Below are positions 19,550 to 30,773 of a DNA stretch of 64,000 nt, piece by piece. Positions within the stretch are counted from its first letter, which is position 1, and every line of letters begins with the position of its first letter. The notes under the pieces were generated by a model. It was not told the origin of the DNA, ran no database searches, and saw nothing but the letters and a program-made list of their open reading frames with translations. Position numbers and translations under genes: made by a program. The DNA comes from Haemonchus contortus (lineage: Eukaryota; Nematoda; Chromadorea; Rhabditida; Trichostrongylidae), in the NCBI GenBank assembly GCA_000469685.2, contig LS997567.1, forward strand, positions 25,118,155-25,182,154. The letters run 5' to 3'.

Positions 19550-21175
19550 ATGGCCCTTTCACTCCATAGAAAGCCCATTCTCGCCAACGCCAATACCCTA
19601 AAAAACCTAGTAACACGCTACGGAGCTTATACTGCTAGGGTCGAATACCCTATTTCAGATAAGGAATCCTACGAAAAATGTAGGTCCACCATTGCGCTCC
19701 TACAAAGCGGCGCTAGGTTACTAAAAGAGGGGCAAGATAAGTTAGAGAGACGCTTCGATGAGATAAAGGAGGAATATAAAGCATGCAAAAATAAGTTGGA
19801 TAGAAAGGACCTACTGCTCGAAATAGAGCAGATCGAGGAAGAGTCGCAAATGCACACGATAATGACCGATGCGGACGAGCTCGGTTACATGCTCGCGGCA
19901 CGATTAGATGAGATGAAGAGTGCCCTAGATGGAATGGCAATTGACCTAGACTACACTCCGCGCAACTCCCTAAACTTGCAATTGATCGATGTAGAAGAGA
20001 GGGAGTCCACAAATACCAATCCTGAAGAAAACTCGGGAAGGAATACCGAGATCATTTCGGAAAGTAGCACCCCACCCAGCACTACAGTAGGGGGAAATAA
20101 TGCGCAAACAATCCCGCAAAAGTCCTGCCGCTCCGTAAAGCCTCCCCAAGTGTCGCTACCGAAATTTCACGGCAGTGCTGAAGATTTCCCAGAATACTGG
20201 GCAATCTTCGAAACACTCGTCCATAATAGCTCCGAATTGGACACTATGGAAAAGATTCTCCTACTCAAAGAGAGTTTAGTAGGTAAGGCCCAAAATTCAA
20301 TAAAGGGCATAAGGCTAGTTCCAGATAACTACAACTGGATTATCGAAACCTTACACAAAAATTATCTCAATCAACCCGCGAGTAGAGCGCAAATTGTACA
20401 AAAGCTGATTCATATGAAACCCGCAGCTAATACGGCCGAAAGTTGCTCAGCAGTTTTCGACAGCATTCAGGTGCTAGTGCACCAAATGATCTCCGCAGGG
20501 CATGACGTGCGGAGAACATGCGAGCCAGTATGGCATGAACTCATACTAGCAAAGTTCCCGCGGGACATTGTAAAACCCGTTCTGACAAATGGTCAATCGA
20601 AAGACCAACAAACAATCGAAGACCTGATGACTCAGTTAAAGGGAGAAATCAGTGCGATACAATATGTTGACTGTAGGTTAGGTCACGCTAATAAAACCAT
20701 TAGGGCTAATAACGTCGATCATTCACGACCCCAATACAGCGATAAGTGCATTTTCTGCCACAGGAATAACCACTCATCATTGAGCTGTAGGACGATAACG
20801 GATCAAGGTAGTCGCCGAAAGATCCTAAAAGAAGAGAACAGGTGCTGGAAGTGCTGTTCTCCAAGTCATAGCAGCTTTGACTGCCAAAGAGCCGACTGTT
20901 CCCGATGTGGCCAAAAACATCACCTGTCGTTATGCGTCAAGAAAGACGACAACATGATGATGGGGCAAAAAGATACCCGGAATAATAACCAAAGGGGTGT
21001 TCGAAAAGAGCACCCCTCCAGATCTCAGGGAAACCAAGGCAGGGGTAACAGCAATCTTCAGAGGAACCAAAACGGCGCCTCCTATCCCAATAGTCATTCG
21101 AACAACAACGCCCAAATGAGAACAGAAGACACTGTTCCTCTTGCTAATCAGCAAACCAGGCGAACTCTCAGCTAG
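19550..21175 (+). CDS. gag: BEL Gag polyprotein
   Basis: 541 residues from the first ATG after the leader. Residues about 35-135 are charged and predicted coiled coil (EGQDKLERRFDEIKEEYKAC). Residues about 195-370 match the BEL capsid-type region (DUF1759-like), starting KPPQVSLPKFHGSAEDFPEY. Residues about 400-465 carry three zinc knuckles: CIFCHRNNHSSLSC, CWKCCSPSHSSFDC and CSRCGQKHHLSLC. The tail is rich in N, Q and R. Gag builds the particle and binds genomic RNA through the knuckles. The ORF is uninterrupted and ends 16 bases before pol opens in another frame, unlike the single gag-pol frame common in BEL elements. A recent indel or a recoding event could explain this. Confidence 0.92.
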   Translation: MALSLHRKPILANANTLKNLVTRYGAYTARVEYPISDKESYEKCRSTIALLQSGARLLKEGQDKLERRFDEIKEEYKACKNKLDRKDLLLEIEQIEEESQMHTIMTDADELGYMLAARLDEMKSALDGMAIDLDYTPRNSLNLQLIDVEERESTNTNPEENSGRNTEIISESSTPPSTTVGGNNAQTIPQKSCRSVKPPQVSLPKFHGSAEDFPEYWAIFETLVHNSSELDTMEKILLLKESLVGKAQNSIKGIRLVPDNYNWIIETLHKNYLNQPASRAQIVQKLIHMKPAANTAESCSAVFDSIQVLVHQMISAGHDVRRTCEPVWHELILAKFPRDIVKPVLTNGQSKDQQTIEDLMTQLKGEISAIQYVDCRLGHANKTIRANNVDHSRPQYSDKCIFCHRNNHSSLSCRTITDQGSRRKILKEENRCWKCCSPSHSSFDCQRADCSRCGQKHHLSLCVKKDDNMMMGQKDTRNNNQRGVRKEHPSRSQGNQGRGNSNLQRNQNGASYPNSHSNNNAQMRTEDTVPLANQQTRRTLS

Positions 21176-21191
21176 TTCTCATGACTGCTGA

Positions 21192-24100
21192 GGGAACAAG
21201 TATAACTTTAAAAAACGAGCGTACGAGAAGGTACTCTTTTTCTTCGATTCTGGGGCACAAAAATCCGTCATCAAAGAAGAGGTAGCAGAGCAGTTTGGCC
21301 TCCCAAAATTAAGGACAGAAGTCTGCACCATGTCAGGCATAGGTGGTCACGTAGAAAGTTTCGAGAGCCACGTTGTCACAATAAAGGTGAGCTCGGTGTT
21401 TGGAGACGAACTAGAAATGAAGATGCTCACGAAACCGATACTCACCAATGGTTTCCCGAGCGTTAGGCTCACAGAAAATGACATTGACTTCTTAAAAGAA
21501 AACAACATTTGCCTATCAAATTCGAATCTACGGGGAGAACTTCAGACCCCTCACATACTTATTGGGCTTGACTACTACCACGAACTCATATCTGGTCAAA
21601 ACCACGCGATCAAAACACCCTCCGGGCTTCATATCGCGCGGACAATATTCGGTCCGACAATATACGGTAAAGGATCATTGGCAGGGGAGAGCATATGCTG
21701 CAATTCCTTTCATGCGACAACAGCTCTTTATGAACAAAGCGAGCAAATGATGCTCCGCAAAATGTTCGAACTAGAAGGGCTAGGAATCACAGATGAAGAA
21801 TGTCACAACGATGACAAAACACACAAATATTTAGAGCATTATTCCAAAACAATTCTGTTCGAAAACGGCTATGTAACAGCCCCGTTCCCTTTGAAAGAAA
21901 ACGTTGTCCAATTAGAAAACAACTACAGCGTGGCGATTCGCCGCCTTGAATCCCTTCAGCATACATTAAAACAGTCCTCCGACCAACGCAAATGGTACTC
22001 GCAAATAATTGGTAAGTACGTGGATGAAAGAACCATAGAACCCTTCACTGAGGCGGAACCTGGAGCTGTTGGCACCTATTATATGCCTCACTCCGGCGTA
22101 TGGAGACCGAACAAAAAGGTGCCACTCAGAATAGTCTTTGATGCGTCCTCCAAGCGAAAGGGCAAGCTTTCGCTTAACGATGTCATCCACAAAGGGGAAT
22201 CTTTCATAAATAAGATCCACGACATATTGATAACCTCTCGAAGAGGCAATATCGTTATTATGTGTGACATCGAAGCAGCCTTCACTCAGATTCGCCTCGT
22301 TGAACCACATAAAGACCTATGTAGGTTCTTGTGGGTTAAGAATATACATCTTCCACCCACGAGAGACAACCTGATCCACTATCGTTTTCGAAGACTTCCA
22401 TTTGGAGTGACGGCATCCCCCAGCATACTCAACATGGCACTGGCGTCCTACCTCAATGGCCATGCTTCTCCATTAGCGAACGAAATTGCAAATCATCTTT
22501 ATGTCGACAACATAATGATGATGGCTAACACTGTAGAAGAAGCCTTATGTAAGTACCATCAATCAAAGGAACTCTTCGCTAAAATCGGAATGAACCTCCG
22601 AGAATATATCTCGAACTCTTACGAAGTTAACTGAGCAATTCCCAAAGAGGACAGACTAGAAACAGACTGCCTAAAAGTCCTGGGTGTCAATTACGACACA
22701 GCGACTGATGCGTACAGAGTACGCACTAACTTTCGATTAGCGGACAAACTTACAAAGAAAGACATAGCAAGTCAAATAAATTCCGTATATGACCCAATAG
22801 GTCTAGCGGGCCCATTACTGGTGCAGTTAAAGTCGTTGATGAGGGAAGTTTTCGATCAAGGAGTTGATTGGAAAACCTACCTCGACTCCGTAACATGCCA
22901 CAAATGGAACCAATTGTGCAGCGAAATCACCAACGCGACTATTTCCGTGCCGCGAAGTCTAAACACGATCTCCGGAGGGAAATTTCGCTTGTGGGTTTTT
23001 GCAGACGCTAGTAAACTTGCCATAGCTACATGCGCGTACGGGCAGAATATTCAAACGAGAAAAGTCTCGAATCTGCTCAGTGGGAAAACGCGACTAACAC
23101 CCAAAAAGGTTCGCCAAACAATCCCGCGACTAGAACTTTTGGGTCTTCTCATGGCAATCCGACTTAGTCATTCTATCGTGCACAATCTGTGTGACTTAAT
23201 AGAAGACGTATCAGTCGTGACCGATAGCGAAATTGCTTTGTGGTGGTTAAAATCCGCAAAGAAATTGCCCGTTTTCGTTGCAAACCTAAAAGAGCGCATC
23301 GCAAACGGTAAAAAGGCAATAGAATCCAGAAACATTTCCGTTTCATACTTCCATGTTGACACGTCTCACAACCCAGCAGATGCTGGTACAAGGGGACTAA
23401 CATCGCAAAGTATAATCAACCACGACTGGGTGAGGGGACCTCGCTGGCTAGAGGAAAAGCCCAACACTTGGCCAATCAAATCATTAGATGCTATCGTTGA
23501 GGTACCCTTTGGACAAGAGCAGTCGGAATCTTTGGCTTTCGTAGAAACGTCGGTCGACCCTCGCAAGAAAGTAGTAGAGCTCATAGACTTATCGCGATTC
23601 TCTAGGCTTCACAGAGCGCTCCATGTTGTTTGCTTGGTCGGAAAAGCAACAAAATGCTGGATCGAAGCAACCAACAAAAATAGAGCATTGAACATAAAAC
23701 TTTCTATAGCGCAACAATTCTCCACAGCGAAGGAGATCTTGTCATCCGACATGGAACTAGCGGAACAGATAATTATCGTCCAAGAGCAAAGTCAGGAAAG
23801 TTTAAAAAACTTGCAAAAAAGGTTTCCTGACAAGAAGATCATACATGATCCAAGCGGTATAATCAGGCACGAATCGCGGCTACAAAACGCTGTTCTCCCT
23901 AAGGACACTAGATCACCCATTTATATTCCACCCAAGTCAGAGCTGGTACGTCTGCTCTTTTGGCAAATCCACAGTGAGAACGCGCATTGCGGGAAGGAAC
24001 ATACGCTAAACATAGCACGCCAAAGATTTTGGATTCCTCGCGCATCGAACTCCTTCAGAACGTTTTTGAGAAATTGCGTTACTTGCAAAAGGTATCAAGG

Positions 24101-25300
24101 TTTGCCTCTAGGAGCTCCATTAATGCCACCGCTACCAACGGACAGAGTTGTAGAGACGAAACCATTTCAAAACACTGGGTGCGATTTCATGGGCCCTTTC
24201 ATTGCAAAAACACAAGAGAAAATGTACGTGGCCCTTTACACTTGCCTGACCACACGCGCAGTTCATTTAGAAGTTGTGGAAAACATGTCCACAGGAGCAT
24301 TCTTGAATAGTTTCATCAGATTTATCTCAAGAAGGGGTATTCCCAAGATAATGCGTACAGATTGCGGCACGAACTTTAAACAAGGGGAACAAATTATAGC
24401 CGCCATGTTTGAGAACGATGAAGTAACGGGGCAATCTCTCATGACCTACTGCGCCTCCAAAAGAATAAAATGGTTATTCAACCCTCCCGCATCACCGTGG
24501 ATGGGGGGAGTTTGGGAACGGTTAGTAGCATCGGTCAAAAAAGCACTCAACAAGGCCGTCGGGCGGAGGAAGTTGAATTTCACGGAAATGTGTACTGTTA
24601 TCACGAGAATAGAGGCAATCCTTAACACAAGACCATTAACAAAAGTAAACGTAGAAGACATCACACAAATTCCTCTTCGCCCGGTGGATTTTCTTCAGGG
24701 TAACGTCAGATTCTCACTTCCAGAAAAAGGAACTGAGCAGAACGAAGACGATCCTCTGTATGATCCCGAACTCATCCAATCACGAAAGCAAGCCGAAGAG
24801 GCGATTCTCTTTTCCGAAATGATAGCAAACAAATTTTGGGATTGCTGGAAGTGCGAGTACTTAGTATCCCTTCGGGAAATGCAAAAACAGCGTTTAAAAC
24901 AACCCAAACACTCTCAACGGTCGTGCCCAGAAGAAGGCGAGATCGTACTTATTGAGCAAGAGCTCGTTCCAAGAGGAACGTGGTCTTACGGCAAGGTCAC
25001 GGAAATTATTGAATCCACCGATGGCTTGATTAGATCAGCAAAAATCCTCATGCCAAACCACAAAATTATCCATCGCCCTCTTAACAAAATCTACCCGTTA
25101 GAAATTCGCAGTTCACCCAATACAAAAGTCACAAGGGACAGCGCAGCAAAAAAGGCCATAATACATCCTTCAGGGCCCGATCTAAACAACCCATTAGTTC
25201 CACCCTCAAGCTCACAAACGCCGCAGGAGCGACAATCTCTACCTCGCTCCTCTAAAACGCGTGCAAGAGAATTTTTCAAGGAATTAGATTGTGCCATTAC
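21192..25300 (+). pseudogene. pol: BEL Pol (protease, RT, RNase H, integrase) with one in-frame stop
   Basis: One frame from 21,192, broken only by TGA at 22,632-22,634. The aspartic protease shows FFDSGAQKS at about 21,240. RT has RIVFDASSK, MCDIEAAFTQI (first catalytic aspartate) and LYVDNIMMM, where the usual second aspartate of YVDD is asparagine; relic B shares YVDN. RNase H (about 22,970-23,390) retains WVFADASK, ELLGLL, VVTDSEIALWW and DTSHNPADAG, giving D-E-D-D. Integrase has the HHCC finger (AHCGKEHTL...CVTCKRY), the aspartates in CDFMGPF and MRTDCGTNF, and the glutamate in SPWMGGVWERL. The C-terminal tail RGTWSYGKVTEI follows. The stop truncates Pol between RT and RNase H, so this copy is probably dead without readthrough or help in trans. 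Confidence 0.92.
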
Positions 25301-25305
25301 CCATA

Positions 25306-27461
25306 AAAAGTCATCGCTTCCAACATCTTTGCTAATGCTCATGACGTTAATGGCGATGATGTCCCCTATTTTAGCAACCAGTGAACTTCCCTTCATAAGG
25401 TGTGGTAATGGGGTTGTACACGTACCCCCAACCAAAGGTTGGCTCGAGATCTGCATCACTAGTGAATGCCAGTCATTCATTAACAAAACGCAACCATCTA
25501 CCTATTTGCTGCCCATTTCCCCTACAGGCAAGGATATCGACGTACGTTTACGGACCCAAGAAAGCAGTGGTTTACGTGAGCGAATTTTGGTCTGCGATAG
25601 AGCAAAATTTTGTGATCATCAGTACTTTCTGTCAAAAACCTTACTAGGCAACCCACACTGCTGGCCATTGGGTGCAATTGTAACGACAGCCATTCTACTC
25701 TATTTGTTCATTATAACGGTAATAGGGATTGCATGGACAGCAATTAAAATCTCAAAAAGGCTCGGTAAGAAAGCTCCTACCAACGACATTCTAGTGCTTA
25801 GGGAACCAAATACAAAAAATGCTCCGACCTGCAGTTTCGAGTTAGCCCAACTTCCACAACCAGCGCTCACCATTTGCATAGTGATAAGCCTTCTTTCTCT
25901 TAGCAGCGCTTGCCAACATGGCTTTATGCGTCACTCTGCGGAACTCGTGTGCAACGAAGCAGATCACTGCCACTTAGAATACGGCAGAGAACTGTTATTC
26001 AACAGGCTGCAATCAGAGCTCTGTATCGAAATTCGGCACGGCAACAAATCTGTTGGTGCAGCAAAGTTCGTGAAGAAAAAGGTGGAGTTCAAATGCTCCA
26101 AAGTCATAGAGTTCTTCACAAGGCCCACAGTAGTGAAAATATTTCACGCAAAACATTGCGCCAACGTCGGCTCATGCACTAATGACAAATGCGATAGATT
26201 CAACCCTAATGAGACAGTTGCTGAACTGAACTATACCAGAAAGCACCCAGGTTACTCCGGCTGTATGAGCAGCTGTGGAGGAATCTTCTGCGGTTGCTTT
26301 CTTGCACTGCCAAGCTGTTGGTTTTTCAGAGTTGTCCATACACCTGTTTCAGAACGTGTCTTTGAAATAGTACGGTGTCCCCATTGGACACCTACAGTAA
26401 CCTTGAGCATAGAGGTAACAATAGCGGACCGAACAGATAAGTTTGAACGCTCCTTTCAGCCCTACGTCACAGAACAGTTTCAGGATTTCAACATTACGGT
26501 CGCTTCCATACAGAAGCTCAAAACCTCACTAGATAACAATCAATTCGCTATTTCGTAAGATAGAGCCTACGCATTACCCCCAAATTACCAGTTACCGGTA
26601 GCGTGTACTTCAGCTGGACAAGCTTTTAATAATTTCGCCTCGTGCACTAATCTCGTACGTTGCGATTGTGGCAATTCCCCCCTGAGTTGTCAATGCCCTG
26701 ACGAATCCATCCATAAGCTTCGCGATAACACGCTAAGCAGGTTGCCTCTACAAGCGCCCCATACAGAAATAACTGCCAAGGCTAGCGATATCGTTGCTAC
26801 GTCCAACGAGGAGGAAATGGTAATACGGATCGAATCAAGGTTTTTGCACAATACCGCCGAACTTGTAATCAACCAAGGGTGCACATTCAACATTTCTGAG
26901 CTAACGGGTTGTTACGACTGCGCGATTGGCGCACATTTTACAGCTATTTGCAATTCACAAGTACGAGCATCAGTAATCGTAGTTTGCGAATCCAAACAAT
27001 TTCTCGTTAAATGTGGGCCATCCGGTGAAATCAATCACATCATACTGAGTTTTGATCACCCAACAGTACACGAACAGTGCAACGCTCATTGCTCGGACAT
27101 TTCAACCAAATTCTTGTTAAATGGATCATTGCTCTATCATATAGAAGCCCCTGTAGGCATGTCTGCCTTTGAAAGGGACACCCATGGAATTCCTCTGAAA
27201 CACCAGTGGTTCTCCGATATAAGCTTTCCGAGTCTTGATCCGTTGCTTAAAGCGATTAGAAGGTATTGGAAAACAGCCTTAGCGTGTATCACCGTTGCTT
27301 TCGGCTTAGCGGCTTTAACCTACATAGCCGGCCCGATGCTTCTCCTGTTCATTCTAAAAATAGGAGCAACCATCCTTTCCGCCTTACTCTCGTGCATCTG
27401 GAAAGTTATGAAAAACCTCATAAAATGCACAAGTAACGGTATATCTGCCATTTCCCCATAG
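25306..27461 (+). pseudogene. env: Envelope (phlebovirus Gn-Gc-like), in frame with pol, one in-frame stop
   Basis: The frame continues from integrase without a stop into a hydrophobic leader (LLMLMTLMAMMSPILA, about 25,330-25,377). A roughly 95-residue cysteine-containing ectodomain and the conserved LSKTLLGNPHCWPLGAI come next, then a membrane segment at about 25,670-25,745. After a cytoplasmic loop, a second leader (CIVISLLSLSSACQHG) starts the large cysteine-rich ectodomain. It ends in a membrane anchor at about 27,275-27,400. A TAA at 26,556-26,558 cuts the second ectodomain in two; the frame then reopens to 27,461. The layout recalls bunyaviral precursors with two leaders, and kinship to phlebovirus Gc is known for this family. 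As it stands the gene encodes no complete envelope. Confidence 0.85.
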
Positions 27462-28580
27462 TATTCGGGTTAATAGGAATAAAGGGACCACACACCTTAA
27501 TAGTAATCATATTTATGATTTATCAGTCAAGAAACAAAGTCAAAAGTATACTAAACGTTATTCATTATCGCTAATCTCTCAAGCTTAGCCTACTATGTCT
27601 ACGATCTATAAAGTTGCGTGGTGAAGAAGTGGTCGGAAGCTGTTTAACCCCCGCCACCCACATTTTGGCTTCACACGGAGTTAACAGCAATTCTGATAAA
27701 GCAACTCGAATATCCAAAAATACCAGCTGGTTGTTCTTGCGGCACCCCCGAGCCAGCTCCTTAGGTTCGTAATTAGATTAAAGAGATTGAGTTCGATGGT
27801 GTACACACCCGCCTCTGTAGGGCTGCGGCCTCGTAGTGGGTTATCTTCGAGACACTGGCATGGTTAACTTTGGTTGATTGCTGTATTGCTGTTCTCCAAA
27901 TTACATACTCAAAAAACGGCGGGTTACTAAAACGGGCTTCGATCATAATCCACTCCAACTAATTGCTTCCAATTACTATTTGCTCATACATGCTTTGAAC
28001 GTTATAAACATTATTTACGCATACGTTACATAAATAAATAATACGACTGATAAATCAAAAATTAAATATGATCATCAAATGAGGCAGCTACATCTTTTCG
28101 CTGCTCAAAGTCGACCCATACCCCAACGAGGGATAACCCCAAGTATAGAGCAATACCATTTGACTCGATATTAGGTTGGGTGTTAATAAGCCAACTGACT
28201 TTGACGACCCGTATAGTGGTGTCAAACGAGTTTGTAACCGCAGAAAACTTCATCGACTTGGTCATCAGCGGCTCGCAGGTAAGCGCCGAAAGGCTCACAG
28301 GTGAATAGATTGCCGACGAAAAGCGCTTTTATTAATTCTTATCCTCCGAGCTCGTGATAATTGCCTCATGTTAACACTAATTCTCTTTATTTCACAATGA
28401 TCTCTCCTTCGCCACAATAGCCAGAAGCCCGTGAATTACGGGCCGCAACTACGACGCGGCCACACTCATTCATCAAGAAAAAGAATTATCGAGCCGCCGT
28501 GTAGATATATTTTATCATGTTGTCATGTATATGTGCATAGTTAAATCCCCATTGAATTGTAAACTCCGTTGCCGGCGGAG
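27462..28580 (+). other. 3' non-coding region of BEL element C, with inverted repeat and polypurine tract
   Basis: No coding frame is convincing, and the zinc-knuckle ORF seen after env in element A is absent. An inverted repeat pairs ATCATATTTA-TGATTTATCAGTC at 27,507-27,528 with its complement at 28,046-28,072. It encloses about 520 bases and could be a MITE within the element or an RNA stem. GCCGGCGGAG at 28,571-28,580 abuts the 3' LTR and matches CCGGCGGGAG before the LTR of element A, so it is the likely plus-strand priming tract. Confidence 0.6.
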
Positions 28581-28901
28581 TATCGTCGTCTATTGCGACG
28601 ATCACCTCACCATAACTTACTATCTCGTCGTCTCACTGTCTGAGACGACTCCCTCTAGCTTAACCCACGCCCCTAAACGGTGCGGGGTCAAGCGGCCCCG
28701 AGATAAGAAGGTCCCTCATTCTACCTTACGCAACAGCAGAGGCAGCACGTGGGTTGTATCGTTTAGATAAATTCTTATTACTAACACTTTACTTCTGTGC
28801 ATCTTATAGCGGTAACGACCGCGCTTATCATTCCAGTTGCTTTATTTTACTCCGTTATTACCGGAGTTATTTATAACAAAAACCACTGAACCATCCTAAC
28901 A
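28581..28901 (+). repeat. 3' LTR of BEL element C
   Basis: Same sequence as 19,000-19,319, apart from one substitution (28,708) and one extra A near 28,882. It should supply the poly(A) site of element RNA. Sequence after it resumes TATTG-TAGGAT, the interrupted dispersed repeat. Confidence 0.95.
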
Positions 28902-28906
28902 TATTG

Positions 28907-30035
28907 TAGGATGTTTGTGACCCGTCAAGGCATCGCGTTTTTTCTTCTTTCATATATCAGTTGCAGGGAAGCTAATCCGACCACCAAAATATGGAAATCG
29001 GTCGTGGACTTTTGGTACTGATATTATCAACAAATGAGAACAACAATAGCTACCATTCAAAATCTTGCGGCTGACTAGTCAGGTTGTTCAGTCATAAAGA
29101 AGGCGTTGAGCGAGCGATACCAACAAGGAAAGAGCTTATCCATCAATAGTGATAAGATCCTGAGATCCTGAGCTAATGATATTTCTCTTTACAGAAATGC
29201 TGAAGAGGGAGTGGGCAATATTGGTGAAGGGGAGCTCAGCAGAAACAGAACCACTAGAACCCAATATGTGGTGTTGAATATGCCCATGTGCTAAATAAAT
29301 TCAAAAGAAAGTTTCGGGTCAGCCGATCACTTTCACTCGCCTTGTGAGAGAAAGGGCTTCCACTGCGTGTTGTTAGACCGAAATGAGAAGGGTAGAGAAT
29401 GGAGAAAGAGCAATGAATAGAGTACCTGAATTCCAAATTCTGCATGGGTAAATATGACACCATTCCAGTGACAGTCGAAGTCACGGTGTCGAAGTACTCG
29501 CTTCATTCCAAACTCACTACATGCCGCAGCATTTCCTCCATTAGCCTACCCACCAATTTACCGCTTTACGTACATGTAAGAAGGAAATGTGGGATGAAGC
29601 TAGGTTCTCCATATCAATACCTTTATAGTAATCATAAGTTCCGCGGACGGACAAACCGACAAACCTACAAACCGACATACCGACACACCGACACACCAAT
29701 TTTCTGCTTTATAAATAATATATATATATATCGCCCGGTATAAAGGGTGTGCCACACGTCCGAAACTTCCTTGCTTGGAGGGTTTCTCCAAATCTGCACC
29801 TCCATTTATGTTTATGATATTCCTTAGCCCACATATCTACTTTGGTACTCTCAATCCGTTAGTTTTCGAAAAGGTGGAGCCTCGCAGACATCCGCCAACC
29901 GTTCCGTCTGTGGGCGCATTTGGTGGGTTCCCTTCGGGTATAGCTCCTCGTTTCAACATTTCCCACGTGACAGTCTCTTGAAACGCAATGCGTAGACAGT
30001 ACAACGAAAAACCTCTAAACGGTCGTCTATTTCAC
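28907..30035. other. No gene recognised; short periodic CCGACA tract
   Basis: Mostly unrecognised. At 29,646-29,696 there is a run of ACAAACCGACA/ACACCGACA units ending in a TA-rich stretch (29,718-29,736) and CGCCCGGT, similar in style to the ends of the CA-tailed dispersed repeats. I see no splice-bounded exon. Confidence 0.4.
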
Positions 30036-30039
30036 ATAC

Positions 30040-30470
30040 AACCTCTTTTCCGAATAGAATTGCTTGGGAAGGAGTGCGATGAGGAACTTGCAGAAACACG
30101 AGAAATACGACTGCTAATCTGTTTGTATTTTCTACTCCGATGAGAAGGGTCTACCCCGAGTAAATACACTAGCATCCGGATAAGATTCTGTTGTATACAG
30201 ATACGATTTGAAAGTCTCATAACTTTCTTGGCGGGAAGAAGTTGGAGAGAAAAAACGAATGCCGTGCGCTATTTGCTTCGACAAAGCGCCCTCGACAGAT
30301 TTTTTCTTATTAAATGGTGTTCAGCGTGAAAGAAATGATCTCAGAGTACACGTATATTTCTCACTACGAGTGCTTAAGCCGCTGAGAAGAGTCAGCTCGC
30401 CTCTCATAGCCTTCTTCCCTCTTTCGTGATGGTTTGGGCCAGAATCTCTACCGTCACAGCGATATCACCA
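30040..30470 (+). pseudogene. Mariner-like transposase relic
   Basis: The most conserved piece is SFVMVWARIS at about 30,415-30,450, the VMVWAGIS-type block that follows the first catalytic aspartate in mariner-like enzymes. Upstream, 30,150-30,370 is about as long as, and visibly similar to, 61,590-61,800 (shared TCTACC-CGAGTAAATRC start and a GTATATTTCT-ACTAC-AGT end). So both derive from one repeat family. Frames are broken. Confidence 0.4.
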
Positions 30471-30741
30471 TACATCAGGTGCTGCTGGATCTGCGAAAAA
30501 AGTCGGACAAAAGGCGACAGCTGCCGCTTCTAATGAAACAGCGACGGTGTCAGGAAAGAATCCGGGTGAAAAGACCAATGGTGGCGTTATCCCTAACAGT
30601 AGGCACAAACAGACATGGAATGCAATTCCATCACGCTCCTTTAGGGGTGTGGTGGGATTCACGCGTGGAGAAAATGAGGTCGTGTCGCGTGATGCGCGGG
30701 GCCTCCGGCGGCGGCGGAACCGTGGACGAGACGCGCTCTAA
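30469..30741 (+). other. Unrecognised open stretch, possible exon
   Basis: From a possible splice acceptor (CATACATCAG at 30,469-30,478) a frame runs to a TAA at 30,741. Its composition is rich in Ala, Lys, Thr and Gly and then in Arg (AGSAKKVGQKATAAASNETA, later RGLRRRRNRGRDAL). The other frames are also open for similar lengths because the stretch is GC-rich, so coding is not established. No family recognised. Confidence 0.2.
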
Positions 30742-30773
30742 CATCATGCTCACCAACACCTGCTTTTTATAGG

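Larger units (their letters stand above)
19000..28901 (+). mobile_element. Complete BEL/Pao retroelement C with envelope
   Basis: A 9.9-kb element bounded by 320-bp LTRs and a perfect 5-bp target duplication. The internal order is primer-binding site, gag, protease, reverse transcriptase, RNase H, integrase, envelope, then a 1.1-kb 3' region and a purine-rich tract. The two LTRs differ, by eye, at one base (19,127 versus 28,708) and one A in an A-run, so the insertion is recent. Breaks are few: gag and pol are in different frames around 21,175-21,192, and the pol-env frame has stops at 22,632 and 26,556. The envelope and its type place it with Tas of Ascaris and Cer7 of Caenorhabditis. Confidence 0.95.

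Noticed and set aside
27771..27860. Possible tRNA gene (GAGTTCGATGG segment)
   Set aside because: A box-B-like GTTCGATGG is present but no box A at the right distance and no acceptor stem could be paired.
29640..29740. CRISPR-like array (ACCGACA repeats)
   Set aside because: Units are 8-12 bases, irregular and without unique spacers; this is a low-complexity tract.
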